Origin: Margaritifera margaritifera
Lineage: Eukaryota; Mollusca; Bivalvia; Unionida; Margaritiferidae
Direction of reading: 5' to 3'
DNA length: 64,000 nucleotides
Assembly (NCBI GenBank): GCA_029931535.1
Contig: JAQPZY010001001.1
Location: 372,001 to 436,000 of the forward strand
Shown here: one piece after another, positions 1-13,100 of the stretch
Position numbering within the stretch: position 1 is the stretch's first letter
How the letters are laid out: each line of letters opens with the position of its first letter
Made by a program: the position numbers and the translations under genes
The notes under the pieces: generated by a model
Databases searched by the model: none
Told to the model about the DNA's origin: nothing
Seen by the model: the letters and a program-made list of their open reading frames with translations, nothing else

Positions 1-1
1 A

Positions 2-766
2 GATCATTTGGAAACCATTCGAAAATTCTTCGATCGATTCAGTGATGCGAATCTGACAATTAATTTGAGCAAAAGTGAGTTTTGCCATGCTTGTGTCACA
101 TTTTTAGGACATATTGTGGGACAAGGTCAAGTTAAACCTACAGAAGCTAAGGTCAAAGCTATCTCTGAATTTCAAGTTCCAATTTGTAAAAAGCAACTGA
201 TGCGATTTCTAGGTATGGCTGGATATTATCGGAAATTTTGTTCCAATTTTTCCAAAATTGCTGAACCTTTGACAAGTTTATTGAGTAAGAAAGCCAAATT
301 TTATTGGTCTGACAAGTGTCAGGAATCTTTTGACAAGTTAAAGGCCATGCTTAAGAATGCACCAGTTCTTTCTGCACCAAATTTTAGCCAATCATTTAAA
401 TTATCTGTTGATGCAAGTGATGTAGGGGTTGGTGGAGTATTGATTCAGGAAGACAAAAGTGGTGTGGATCACCCTGTGTGTTATTTTTCTAAAAAACTAA
501 ACAAGCACCAGAAAAATTATTCCACAATTGAAAAGGAATGTTTGGCTTTGATATTGGCTTTACAGCATTTTGAAGTGTATGTTACCTCAGCTCTTTCTCC
601 AATTATTGTGTACAGTGATCACAATCCCCTTACTTTCATCAACAAAATGAAAGATAAAAATCGGAGATTGTTGAGATGGAGTTTGATATTGCAGGAATAT
701 AACATTGACATCAAACACATCAGGGGAAAAGACAATGTGATTGCAGATGCACTCTCACGTGCCTAG
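2..766 (+). CDS. pol: gypsy pol C-terminus: RT end plus RNase H (partial)
   Basis: This is the C-terminal part of a Ty3/gypsy polyprotein, open from the window edge to a stop at 764-766. Visible blocks in order: an RT thumb/connection segment with FLGHIV and FLGMAGYYRKF, then RNase H with LSVDASDVGVGGVLIQ (first catalytic D), IEKECLALILAL (catalytic E), VYSDHNPL (catalytic D), and the closing RGKDNVIADALSRA. The catalytic RNase H residues are present. The usual linker and integrase HHCC/DDE domains are absent: the protein stops straight after ADALSR and the polypurine tract and LTR follow within 140 bases. Either integrase was lost, or it lies upstream of RT as in Gmr1-type gypsy elements. 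The RT YxDD motif lies left of the window. The frame is undamaged here, so the copy may be young. Confidence 0.93.
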   Translation, partial: DHLETIRKFFDRFSDANLTINLSKSEFCHACVTFLGHIVGQGQVKPTEAKVKAISEFQVPICKKQLMRFLGMAGYYRKFCSNFSKIAEPLTSLLSKKAKFYWSDKCQESFDKLKAMLKNAPVLSAPNFSQSFKLSVDASDVGVGGVLIQEDKSGVDHPVCYFSKKLNKHQKNYSTIEKECLALILALQHFEVYVTSALSPIIVYSDHNPLTFINKMKDKNRRLLRWSLILQEYNIDIKHIRGKDNVIADALSRA

Positions 767-904
767 AAATGTAATATTGCTTGATGTAATTAGGTCCAGT
801 ATCATAAAACATGTTCTTATGTAATTTTGGTTATTATAGTATTAGATGTATATTCAAAAGAAAGCTTTATTACATAAATCTTTCTTTTTATTTATGAGGG
901 GAGG

Positions 905-1656
905 TGTTATGTATGATGTTTATATAATATTATAAATATTTTAGGAAATTATAAATGTTTCTTCACTTTAATATTTGCTTAAATCTTAATGTTACCAGGA
1001 AAAACATGTCTAACTAGTGTCCTTGAATTAGGTTGTTTTGATCAATATGTTTTCTCAATTTGAAGGTCAAGGTTGATTGTTGTTTACAAGTAAAATTCCA
1101 TTAAGATGACACATGTTCTAGAACATTCTGTCATGTGACCAATCTTTATATATGCCATGTTTGGTGGACATTTATTCAGTTTTGACATTACCATCAGTCT
1201 TGTAAAGAGCTATTACAGTTGTGAAAATTCATTCCAAATTCTAAGAGAGGAATTATTTTAAATATTCATTGGATTATAACAGTGCTCATAAACTTTTGGA
1301 TTTTGGATTTTTAATTGATGATTTTGGAATTTAAGTGAACTTATTCAGATATTTTGGAATACTTCATTTTGACATCAGCACATCAAGATTTCTAGTACAT
1401 CAGGACTTTGGAGACCATTAGCACATCATAACATTCAAGGACACAGCCGTGAATTCGGAACATTCTATATTTAGGACTTGTGATTAGAACAATCATTCTT
1501 ATTGGATTATTAGGATTTCAAAACACATTACTGTAAGTGACTTTTTGATTTTTCATTTTAATTATCTAGTAATAAATTGCTTGTTGATTTTTTTACTTGA
1601 TTTGTTGGTTTCACTTTCTTTCTGTTACATTTTTCTTAGACCATAGAGTCGTAACA
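905..1656 (+). repeat. 3' LTR of the gypsy element
   Basis: An LTR of 752 bp bounded by TGTTA...TAACA, directly after a purine tract. An inverted relative lies at 12460-13193, and the match spans both ends. An LTR of this size should carry the promoter and polyadenylation signal, but I cannot place them. Confidence 0.9.
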
Positions 1657-1799
1657 ACGATTACTATGTTATTCCACATTATTTTATTTCTGAATGAGAC
1701 ATGCTATTTATTATAGTTAAAATAACACCATGCTGTGTGTATTTGTTTATAAAATAAGGGTTCTTGTGTTCTATTTCTTAAATGGAAGGCATTACAGTT

Positions 1800-2332
1800 G
1801 TATTTGAAAAAATGTTTACCACCAAGTTTTGCTGATCAATTAACTTATGTTCATTTTCCAGAGTCCATTACTTTCCTTATTTCAAAAACACTTAATCCAG
1901 CTAGCTTTCAAGGAATGCCTGAATGTTTCAATGTTAATCATTTTTATCCCCCCCCCCCCCCCCCGTGGTAATCTTTTAGTGAATTTTTCTTAATTGAATG
2001 ACAGTTCTAAAAGCTATTTAAAATCTTCAAAAACGCTTACTACTTCATTTAAACTTTATTCTGAGCCATCCAATATAATGGTAGCATCATCAGCAAATAA
2101 TGTTATTTTTAATTTACGTTCAAAATACTGATAACCGTGTATTGTTTCTTTTGAACATAGTGCATTCTATTGATAGTACATATATATATGGCGATAAGGG
2201 TATCCTCGACACCTTTGTTCAGTGAAAACAATTCAGATATCCTTTGTTTGATACACAACCTGTTGCATTTTATAGAAGCCAATACATTTTTGCAAGTCTG
2301 TTCTGTACCAAAATTAAGAAACTGTAAAACTT

Positions 2333-2406
<74 letters not shown>

Positions 2407-2530
2407 TGATCGGATATCAAAAGCTTTATCAAAGACTGCAAATATAAAAAGAGCAAATGTATCTAATTCTTCTGCATTATCAATGACATCAAGTAATATT
2501 CTTATATTTTCTCCAATAAATAAATCCAGT
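1800..2530 (-). pseudogene. Tx1/L1-like LINE reverse transcriptase remnant
   Basis: Read on the minus strand from about 2520 down, L1-type RT blocks appear in order: GENIRILLDVIDNAEELD, then FDKAFD (the D of RT block A), a NFG...SLNKGV block, LFADDAT (the catalytic F/YxDD) at about 2070-2100, and KASWIKCF near 1890. Stops and shifts separate them. A (TA)n microsatellite has expanded inside the RT domain and a 17-bp C run lies downstream. The order matches L1/Tx1 elements; clade assignment is tentative. It is dead. Confidence 0.75.
2336..2403. repeat. (TA)n microsatellite
   Basis: About 33 uninterrupted TA dinucleotides lie within the LINE RT remnant. Confidence 0.97.
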
Positions 2531-2564
2531 TAGACTTTGATGTCCACAGGCAAATGTTAGTTGG

Positions 2565-3055
2565 GTGTGTTCATTGGCCTTTTCATGCCCAACAAGCACA
2601 TACATGGTTATATGGTGGAGATATAAATAGTTTACAAGCTATGACCCAGGGGTTTAGTCCCTTGGGTGGCAAGGGTGGACCTCAGGGCTAATGTCAGTTG
2701 CATGTATAAATCTGTCTTTTCATGCACAATAAGTATATATTTGGTTATATGGTGGGGATTTTATAAGTTTCCAAGTTATGACCCAGAGGCCAAGTCCCTG
2801 GGATAGGGATGGACCCCAGGGTAAATGTCAATTGCATGTATAAATTTGTCTTTTCATGCCACATAAACATATGTGTAGTTACAGGGGATCTCAACAGTTA
2901 CAAAGTTGTGATGCAGGGGCTAAGTCCCTGGGGTAGGGATAGACCCCGCTGTCAATATCAGTTGCATATATAAATTCATCTTTTCATGCCCATTTAGTGT
3001 CTGTATGTTTATAACCTGAGGATCTCAATAGTTTTCAATGCCTCAGTCTGATTCA
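2565..3055 (+). repeat. short tandem array, ~130-bp monomer (family B)
   Basis: Three to four diverged monomers share 'agtccctggg', 'ggatggacccc' and 'gtcagttgcatgtataaat'. The spacing of 'agtccct' is about 126-139 bp. The same family lies inverted at 28330-28830. Short arrays of this kind resemble the cores of bivalve 'pearl'/Helitron-associated elements, but no end sequences were identified. Confidence 0.75.
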
Positions 3056-4048
3056 CATACAAGCGCATTTGGACGCCTGTACACCATATGCATAGAAGCA
3101 TGTTTTGATGCCTGCAGTAAACATTTGCCATTTTGAGCTGGTTTTTGTAATGCCACTTTCAGGGAAAATGCCCTATTAGAAACTATAGGCATTGCGGTAA
3201 ATGACCATTACACCACATCATGTGGCTGCTATTTAAGATATAGTCATAATTTGCTATTTTAAGTAACTGGGTCAGATTCTCCACTATCCAAAATAGAGGC
3301 TGCGGATTTCATTCAGCACTTTCTTGAGTTTGGATGAGTAGAATTTTGACTATGAAGGCTTCAATAAACTCTGATATTAATGCAGGCAACACTGATTTTG
3401 GATAATTTATCAAATTCAGATGATTTTGTGATACAGACATAGACAACGGACCAGTAGATTTAGAGGTTTAGAAAGATCAGCTATGGTTGGTCACACAGCT
3501 TCATTGACTTGCCAGTAAATGAGTTCTCTTAAAGCATATACAAATTCTTCAGTGAAAAATAATCATACAGGCATAAAGATCTGATTTTACTCTTAAACCT
3601 ACCTACAGATCACATTTATGTTCAAAAAAGGTAAAATGATTAAAATTAATGTTGAACTTAACATATATTACACTGCTATAAATTTTACAGGCAGGCCTAT
3701 TCACATAGAATCATTTAGGTAACAGGTGTTCTATTTATACCACGCTGCACTCTGTGACTTTAGCACATATATATTGACAGCCTGCACAGTAACAGACACT
3801 ATGAGGTAGAGTTAATCTGAACGGCCATAAAAACCAAATTGTTTAAAATGATAATCCCATTCCTTATCATAAACACCCCCTACCCATTTTTTTAACAAAG
3901 TTTGGCAATTGTTTATTAAAGATATTTACTAAAAATATCTTTGTCTGATAATAAGCCACCCCCCTTTCTGAAAAATTTATTAGGCTAGTCGCGTGGACTT
4001 ATTATAAGGTATATTATATTTAGTGTTAAGGTTAATCTTCCCACATAC
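3056..4048. other. intronic sequence, nothing recognised
   Basis: I see no ORF, exon or repeat I can name. I looked here for RAD51C exon 5, which carries Walker B and should begin VRLVIVDG, and did not find it. It should lie left of the window. Confidence 0.6.
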
Positions 4049-4182
4049 CTTAAGATGGTTCTTAAGAAAAGCAGGCAAAAGGTGGACAATGGCCAGTAAC
4101 TGTATGTAGTCATGACACCTGTAGTAGTGGATACCAGACAATAGGTGCTGCACTGTCAAACTCTTCAGATGCTCTGCCAACT
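4049..4182 (-). CDS. RAD51C: RAD51C coding exon 4
   Basis: The acceptor is aactgtcttgcag at 4183 and the donor is AAG|GTATGT at 4048. The exon is 134 bp, the same as human exon 4, entering in phase 1 and leaving in phase 0. It encodes [20 protein letters not shown], then [16 protein letters not shown], aligning with the human segment FTLDNILSHIYYFRCRDY to LLPDFLSEHSK. The next exon should start with the V of the Walker B strand. Confidence 0.93.
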
Positions 4183-7100
4183 CTGCAAGACAGTTATAGT
4201 TAAAGTCATGTCTAACACATCCGCAAATGCAAAACACTATTGAATTATTTGAAAATAAAATTGTGTAGCGGTAAAATACACAATGAACTGTCTAGAATAT
4301 TGATTTTATAGTAACATTATGACACTCACTAGGATATAGCCTTATACAAAGTTATTTTTGAATATTTCTGAGGAAAATTTCTTAAGATGTGTTTGAAAGG
4401 CATAACAATCCCATAACTGAAATATAAAAGACATTGTGTTTTTAATGTCATTGTCACAAATACCCATTTAGAGTTCCAATGAAGTGTTGCTCTTAAAACT
4501 TATTTGCAACAGTGAAAATACCATTAATTGTATCAGAATACCAAATACAAAACTGTTGCCCCATAAATATAAGGTAAAGTGTCATGACTACACATTTGTG
4601 GGCACCTTTCTTTCAACAATCGAACTATTGTATTATTACCTTTTCCCAAGGGAACTGTTCTCCTTTAGTGCTGTTGGATGGGGTATAGTGAGCAAGCTGA
4701 GGTAGGAGGACAGTTTCAATTGAAGAAAGCAATAATAGATTTAGTATATCACATGACAAAATAGGATATCATATAATGTAATGGTGACTGCTGGAACAGG
4801 TATAATTCCTAAAGTCAAGTACAGCATCCCATAATTTTGAGGAAATGCATACTGTTCAAAAATAGACCTCTTTATTATATATTTTAAGGTGAAATATAAA
4901 AAAATTTTGGTGGAATATGTTTCATACATTTAAAATTCCTATATTTTCACAATAAAAAATATATCCTTATATTTTCAAAGCTGAAAATGCAAGATTTCCC
5001 ATCATGCCATGTGATACTTGATTGTGTGTGCCTACAGAAGTTATGCTTGATTGTGTATGCCTACAGAAGTTATGCTTGCAGCAACAACAAAAAAAAAGAG
5101 CATTTTGTGAGCGAGAGCAAGAAAAGGAAACTGCATTGCTTTTCAGGCAAGGAATTTTTTTTTTTGCCAAAGAGTTGAGACTCAATACCATTTACTTCTC
5201 TACAAAGTCATGTCCCCTGTACTATCTATAGTGTCACCTGTGTGGATAATTAATTGAGCTTGTGTTTGTAGGCGCTGATAATTGGGCTTGAACAGTGGGT
5301 TATGCTTTATCTCGACTTTGTGCCTACATGTGTGCACAGAGGCAAAGCATGTTCATTCAGCCTGGAGATGTAATAATGCTTTGTTCAAGCACAAAACTGC
5401 ATTTCAACTGATGGGTCCAACATACACAAAACCCCTATTCATTTCAACTGATGGGTCCAACATACACAAAACCCCTATTCATTTCAACTGATGGGTCCAA
5501 CATACCCAAAACCCCTATTCATTTCAACTGATGGGTCCAACATACCCAAAACCCCTATTAATTTCATCTGATGGGTCCAACATACCCAAAACCCCTATTC
5601 ATTCTGCTATATGCATTTCAACTGATGGGTCCAACATACCCAAAACCCCTATTCATTTCAACTGATGGGTCCAACATACCCAAAACCCCTATTCATTCTG
5701 CTATGTGCATTTGCTATGTATGGACCTAGATCAGACAAGAGAAATGGCAACTAATAAGCAACAGAATGTGTAGTCCTACAATGTAAGATGTTGATCCAGA
5801 TAATTATGATGTGTGTGTATGTGTGTTCGAGTGTGTGTGTGTGTGTGGATATCTTACATTGTCAGACTATGGAATGTGCTACCCCTTGAAAAAGCGAGTT
5901 GAAGTAATTTAGTCAGATTTATATGATTCATTTCATTTTTAATTTCATTTAAATGTTCATTAACTGGTAAATCATTAATTTATTGACAGATCTTACTCGA
6001 GTTAACAGAAAAGAGATGAAGTTGGTAAACTACTATCACAGACTACTAGTTGCATAAGGTAATTATGAATCAAAATGGTGGCTTTGAAGCTTATCTCATA
6101 AATCATGTTCATGTGTTATGAGTTAAGTTTGATTCTGAGTAACTTTACATCTTGCTCCGATGAACAATATGTGAAATATTTTCTTAAATAAGACTTTAAT
6201 AGATGATATGACAAACAAAGTATGTATGTATGTATTCTAATATATCTACAAATACACATGAAAACATATAGATGTACAAAGTATCTAAAAGAGGACAGTC
6301 ATAAAGCTGCATGAAAGTACCAGCCCTCCATATAAAGGACACCCGTCTATAAAGAATACATGTGTCCTGTCCCATGAATGTACATTACTGACAGGTTTGC
6401 TAGGCAAAACAAGTGTTTGTATCTGAATGACCAGATTCTAAATATCAAACCTTGATTGGGTTCCATCTGTGCTATATGTTCACAGTGTCTAACTGTTGCC
6501 GCAATAACGTCCACCAGCCTCTCTGTAATGAAACTGCCCTCAGTATCAATGTAGACAGCTTCCCCATGAAGACCTCCAAAGACCTCAGGAATCTGGACAT
6601 CCACTGCCAACTGCAAGCTGAAATAGACATAAAATAATCTCTAGGTATGTGTTAAAATACATGGGAATACATCTATACATCTCTAGGTATGTGTTAAAAT
6701 ATATGGGAATACATCTATACATTTCTAGGTATGTGTTAAAATATATGGGAATACATCTATACATTTCTAGGTATGTGTTAAAATACATGGGAATACATCT
6801 ATACATCTCTAGGTATGTGTTAAAATACATGGGAATACATCTATACATCTCTAGGTATGTGTTAAAATATATGGGAATACATCTATACATTTCTAGGTAT
6901 GTGTTAAAATACATGGGAATACATCTATACATCTCTAGGTATGTGTTAAAATATATGGGAATACATCTATACATTTCTAGGTATGTGTTAAAATATATGG
7001 GAATACATCTATACATCTCTAGGTATGTGTTAAAATATATGGGAATACATCTATACATTTCTAGGTATGTGTTAAAATATATGGGAATACATCTATACAT

Positions 7101-10100
7101 CTCTAGGTATGTGTTAAAATACATGGGAATACATCTATACATCTTTAGGTACCTGACAACCTCATACCTGCCATGTCACGGTATGTCACATGAAACATTA
7201 AATGTTTGACTCCCAAACCCCACAACATGATCATTTTTGTGTTTATATAAACAGGATTTCCAATAAATCTAAGACAGAGAGACCTTTTTTGACACTGTGA
7301 TACATTTGAAGGCAAAATGTCAAAATGCAGCTGTCATCTACCATCACCAATGCCAAGATCTGAAATGATAACTTGTGTTGTTGTTGCATGTTTGACACTC
7401 CCTCACAGCAATAGATGCAGCAAGATCACTCTCAACACTCAGAAAAATTCAACAAGATCTTCAGAGAAGTTTGAACAACAATACCATCGAGTCTCTAATG
7501 GGTGCAAAGATGAATACTACTGAAACTACCATATATACTCGCGTATAAGACGAGTCCAAATGCAAACAACGTAGACCCAGATCTACTGTCGCATAATGCA
7601 CCAGCAGATCAGGGTCTATGTTGTTTGTTCTACTTGTTAGTCCTTACAAACTGCATAGACCCAGATCTGCCTGCACATTATGTGATGGCAGATCTGGGTC
7701 TATGCAGTTTGCAGTTGGTATCGCTTATACGCGAGTATATACAGTAGTATCACCTTTAAAACCTTAAATGAGCAATTGAGAGCTGGCACAGTATGCATCT
7801 GCAAGTTAATACTTAATTCCACCATCCAATAATTACGAGTAATTCATGGCTAAATCATAAAAGATGGAAAGTGGATGCTAATTAAATTCTGATTTTATTT
7901 GATAATGGATTTTAAAGACAGAAACTTTGTGTATTTGTAGATGTATGCCCCACCATGACAGCAGTATGGACATACAGTGTTACCCTTGTCCATCCATCAC
8001 CTTGATTCAGTTTTGGGTTTAGGTCATTTCAGGCGCTGGGGTGGGGCATACATGTTCAATGAACACAATTATAGTTTACTTAATGTCTGTGTAATTGTGA
8101 TTGGTATTGTTTGTGTGAGTGGTGATTATATATGACAATGCTGCATTTACCTACTTGTTTTGTTTGGAAATGTTTTAAATTTGTCAAAGAAAACAGGTAT
8201 TTTCTTTTCTTTATTCAAAATGTTAATTTCCAGCCATTTTCTAAAGGCTTGTATGGCTAGATAATTTATTCTCCATTGTACAAGGCTGCTTATTTGGATC
8301 ACACACACTGACACCCCATGGGACCACAAAACACTTTCAGAGTATCAAAATACCCCACCACCACTGTCTGGAAGGTTGGCAGGCATGCCACATATTGTTT
8401 TAGTAGTCTCAATTATGGGGCAGCATTTGATACCATACTTATTATTTTGTGATAAGACCAATACTAGATAAGCATTGGTGACTTTTTCTATTTGGATGAT
8501 CTGATAGTTTAATCAGTGCTCTAAAATTTTATTTACATTTGCAATGTTCACTCAAAACTGATTTTTTTTCTGGCCAGATAAGACTGCATATCCTGTGCAA
8601 CATTGTGCAGGATTACTGATTAAAGAATAGAATTTACCAGTATCTGACTCTATAGACAAACACATATTGAAAACAAGAGTCCTTCAAAGGGACTGATGCT
8701 ATACTGTTTGAAAATAATTTAAAGAAATCCATGATAAGTCTGTTTCTTCTGTCCTTTTATTCTTTTAAACTGCGGAGTACTGAAACCATTTCTGATATTC
8801 TTGTGAAAACCCAACATAAGAATTTGGTTAAAAAAATATTTTTCTTACATGTTCAAGTTCATTGTTCAAAAGATACCTGTATGTGCTGTACAAGATTCTC
8901 TGTCATGGCCTTTGACCTTGAGCATAATATCATGGATAGAAAGATAAGTGAACTTAATTGTCTACAACAATGTCAAGATATACCCACATGCTAACTCTGG
9001 TTAAATCTATAGTTATTTTATTTTGGGGGGACACAAAAGTTATTGAACTGGTATCATTCAAGGTGTTATTCAGATATATCCAATAACTGGCTTTTATTAA
9101 AAAAAAAAAAAAAAAAAACATTCATACTTGTTCGTGTTATCATGCTCACAAACCAGTATAGCTAAAAACAGGAGTCAAGGCCTTTGACATTAAAATCAAT
9201 TTCAGTGTGTTTGATGATCAAGTTATTTATTGGAATGCAACTAAATACAAAATCTGGTCAACATTCATTTATATATGCACAGTCACTGTGTTTATAACCT
9301 CAATGTAATACAAAAATGCAAGCAATGACTTTTGACTTGACTCCCTAGGCCAAATAAGTCTGGTTTTCAAACTCTTACACAAAGGTGTTAATATGTTGGT
9401 GATAAGATCTGCACCATTTTAATTCTGAACCAACTACATATTACAGTAAGTATTACAATGAAAATCCCATGTCAATGCCATCAATTGTGCAAGAGGATTA
9501 CTGATAACAAGATGCTTTAGACGGCCATGTTGGAGGTCAGATGAGCACCACTTTCATTCAGAAATATGATCTTTCATTCAGGAGAAGAAACATCAAGATT
9601 TTCAGGATGGCCATCGAGGAGTCCATTCTAGAGGTTAGATCAGCATCATTGTAATACAGGAACAACTATATATTGCAAGAAAGTGGAGTTTTAAAAAAAA
9701 TTAAAAATGGCGGGACGTCCACCCATTCAAGAGAAGTAGCTGTAATGAATTTTTCCACATTATGCTCACATTGGCATCAATTTCATTTTGAACCAGCTGC
9801 ATAGTGAGAAGTGTTTTTGTGATAACCTCCATGTCGACACAGCCACCTTCAAGAGTAGTTATAACAAGATTTTCAAGATGGCCAGAGTGATTATCATGCT
9901 GGAGGTCTGATCATCAAGATGGCTGGCATGGCAGCCACATTGGAGGTCTAATCATCGGGAGAGACAAAGGCTGGTAGCTTTGCACTCAACTGATTTGCAA
10001 ATGAATCCATGTGTGGTTGACCCCATCAGGTGCGGATTTGTTTGAATACCAAGGAGTGAAAAGACCATTTGGTTTGGATTAGCTGATACCATTGGGGCAA

Positions 10101-13100
10101 TAAGTCCACTACGACACTCAGTATACTCCGATATGGTGGGTTTGGATGTAGATTTGTTAATGATCACAACTGAGAAAAACCCAAACCAGTAGGCAGAGAT
10201 CTGGCCATTTGATCCCCCTCGCCTTCTGATGTAATTACCACAGTGAAGGTGAAAGAATGAGAACTCTTTCCAGACAGCATCTCCTGTCATGATAGAAATG
10301 TACTGACTGTGGCCTTTGTCTCCATGAGATTAATAGGTGATAAATGCCCTTATAGGGTGCCACACCACACTCAATTCCTGAAATGAGGACAGAAGGTGGA
10401 CACCCAAGCTTGCTGTGCTAGCATCCATGTGGATCATAATTCATTGAGACTGAATCTGCAAGGGAATACCCACTGTAAACCATGTGATGTTCTCACATTT
10501 GCTAATATGAGACCTCAGGTATCCTAAAACTGAGATCTCTTGATCCAGTGGGCAGCTTTGGTTGCCACTGGGACAAGTGTAATCATTACAGTGGACTCAT
10601 AAACAGGCAGACTATGCTGATGAGATCCACTAATGCACTGAGCAGGCCGAATAGGCGAAGAAATTTCCGGACTGATATGAGATTCTTTGAAAGAAAAAAA
10701 CAGGCCATCAAGATGATTCAAGCACATTCTTTAGGAAGACAGACCCTGTTTACATGTGTTTTGAACTCCACATCTTAGTGGGTAAAATGTACAGATGGTA
10801 CCATAACAGATTTGTCCTTGCTGACAGGGAATTCAAGACAGAGCAGAAGTGAAACAAGGGATTCATGCCTTGATCTAGAACAGGGGTCTCCAAACTTTAG
10901 AGTGTCTCCTGTTACATGGAGAAGTTGGATTCTTTAATTGCTGACAGGATCAAGAGATAAGGAAGGATGGTTCCCCATCATGCATGCCTTAGAGGGTCCT
11001 TCCTGTTCCTTTGATCTCTCCAAGGAAACGAGGGCACAGCTCTGGGTTGCTGGTCCCATGAGGTTATGAGGCCTCTTATGAGGTCTATAGTGACCTAAAA
11101 ATGGCTATATGATTATTATCCAGAAAGCGGACCTGGAGGGAAATGCATCTATTCTGCCAGGTGAAGAATAACAGATACAGCTATGGCATTACATAAGTGA
11201 ATGCTGAACCGCTCTGTTACTACATGAGCCATACGAGATTGACTCCCCAGCTTGAGTGTCAGCAGGGTTATCAATGAAAGAGTTTACCGTATATACTCAC
11301 GTATAAGCTGGGTCCAAATGCAAACAACATAGATTCTGATCTGTAATGGCATAATATGCCGGCAGATCAGGGTCATTGTTGTTTGTTCTACTGATTAGTC
11401 CTTACAAACTGCATAGACCCAGATCTGCCTGCGCATTATGTGTCAGCAGATCTGGGTCTATGCAGTTTGTAGTTGGTATAAGCTTATATACGAGTATATA
11501 CAGTAGGCCATGTTCAAATTGCGGAGGAAAAAAAGCAGCCGTGGAAATCAAGTCGAACATGGGACTTATCGCTACAACATGTTGAAGTAGATGTTACCTC
11601 TTAGTGCTATTAGTAGGCAAGGCAAGGTTGTATTCAGACTGCTGAAATATAGATATTGATGGCATATCAATTTACCAGAAGGTGTTTGTGTATTCACACA
11701 TTGCTTTCATTACTATTTAGCTTGTGACAAGATTTTATTAGGTGTGTGTGTGCGTTTGTGTGCAACTGATCAACAAGCCAATATATGGCAAGAATGCTGC
11801 CTCCCCATCTGAGGGTTTGTGTATGCCAGTGTCGGGATTTGACCAAAAAGGTGTTCTTTTTGGCCATGAAGGTGTAATCCAAAGCCCAGATCAATCAACA
11901 ATAAACTTCAGAGTTGATGATTTAGACACATATTTTCAGAAATATCCTGTTTGCACATGTTGAAAAGTTTAATTTGGAAACAGTTGCAGCTCTTTTTCAG
12001 AACAAACTTGTGGTTGGAATGTGGACTAATAACAATGCTGAATCAATAAATAATCCACTAAAAAGTGTAATCAATTGGAAATCTCAAAATTTAAGAGTAA
12101 ATAATGGATGTGACTAGACTTCCAGTGATTGACCTTAGGAGATCTCTTATGGAAAAAAGGAAATTATAGATTGTGCAACCATATGACAAAATATAAAGTT
12201 GCGACATAAGTTTGGGCGATAAAAACACGAGGAAAAGCAAAATATTTTAGTGATTGCATACAAGTTCTGAAGTATAAACAAAATTTTAAAACACTCAAAG
12301 CATCCACTGCACCAATTTTGATGCTAATAATGAAAAAGCGGGTACCAAACCACATTAAAAAAACCAAGAGATGATATAACTAGAAAATAATTATTATGCT
12401 TTCACAACATACATTTCTCGTTTTGTTAACCAAATCTGGTAGTTTTTTTAGGTTTCTAATGTTACGACTCTATGGTCTAAAAAAAAATGTAACAGAAAGA
12501 AAGTGAAACCAACAAATCAAGTAAAAATCAACAAGCAATTTATTACTAGATAATTAAAATGAAAAAATCAAAAAGTCACTTACAGTAATGTGTTTTGAAA
12601 TCCTAATAATCCAATAAGAATGATTGTTCTAATCACAAGTCCTAAATATAGAATGTGTCCTTGAATGTTATTATGTGCCAATGGTCTCCAAAGTCCTGAT
12701 GTACTAGAAATCTTGATGTGCTGAAGTCAAAATGAAGTATTCCAAAATCTCTGAATAAGTTCACATAAATTCCAAAATTGTCAATTAAAAATCCAAAATC
12801 CAAAAGTTTATGAGCACTGTTATAATCCAATGAATATTTAAAATAATTCCTATCTTAGAATTTGGAATGAATTTTCACAACTGTAATAGCTCTTTACAAG
12901 ACTGATGGTAATGTCAAAACTGAATAAATGTCCACCAAACATGGCATATATAAAGATTGGTCACATGACAGAATGTTCTAGAATGAGTCATCTTAATGGA
13001 ATTCTAACTGTAAACAAAATTCAACCTTGACCTTCAAATTGAGAAAACATATTGATCAAAACAACCTAATTCAAGGACACTAGTTTAACATGTTTTTCCT

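Larger units (their letters stand above)
1..1656 (+). mobile_element. 3' part of a Ty3/gypsy-type LTR retrotransposon
   Basis: The window opens inside the pol gene of an LTR element. The order seen is the end of the RT domain, RNase H, a stop, a 138-base spacer, a purine-rich tract (tttatgaggggagg, about 891-904), then an LTR starting TGTTATG and ending GTAACA. No integrase follows RNase H. The 5' half and 5' LTR lie outside the window. The element is antisense to RAD51C and would sit in the RAD51C gene body, downstream of exon 4. Confidence 0.9.

Noticed and set aside
10881..10905. CAGGGGTCTCCAAACTTT preceded by ATCTAGAA, resembling a hAT left end
   Set aside because: No matching right end or second target copy found within the next kilobase.
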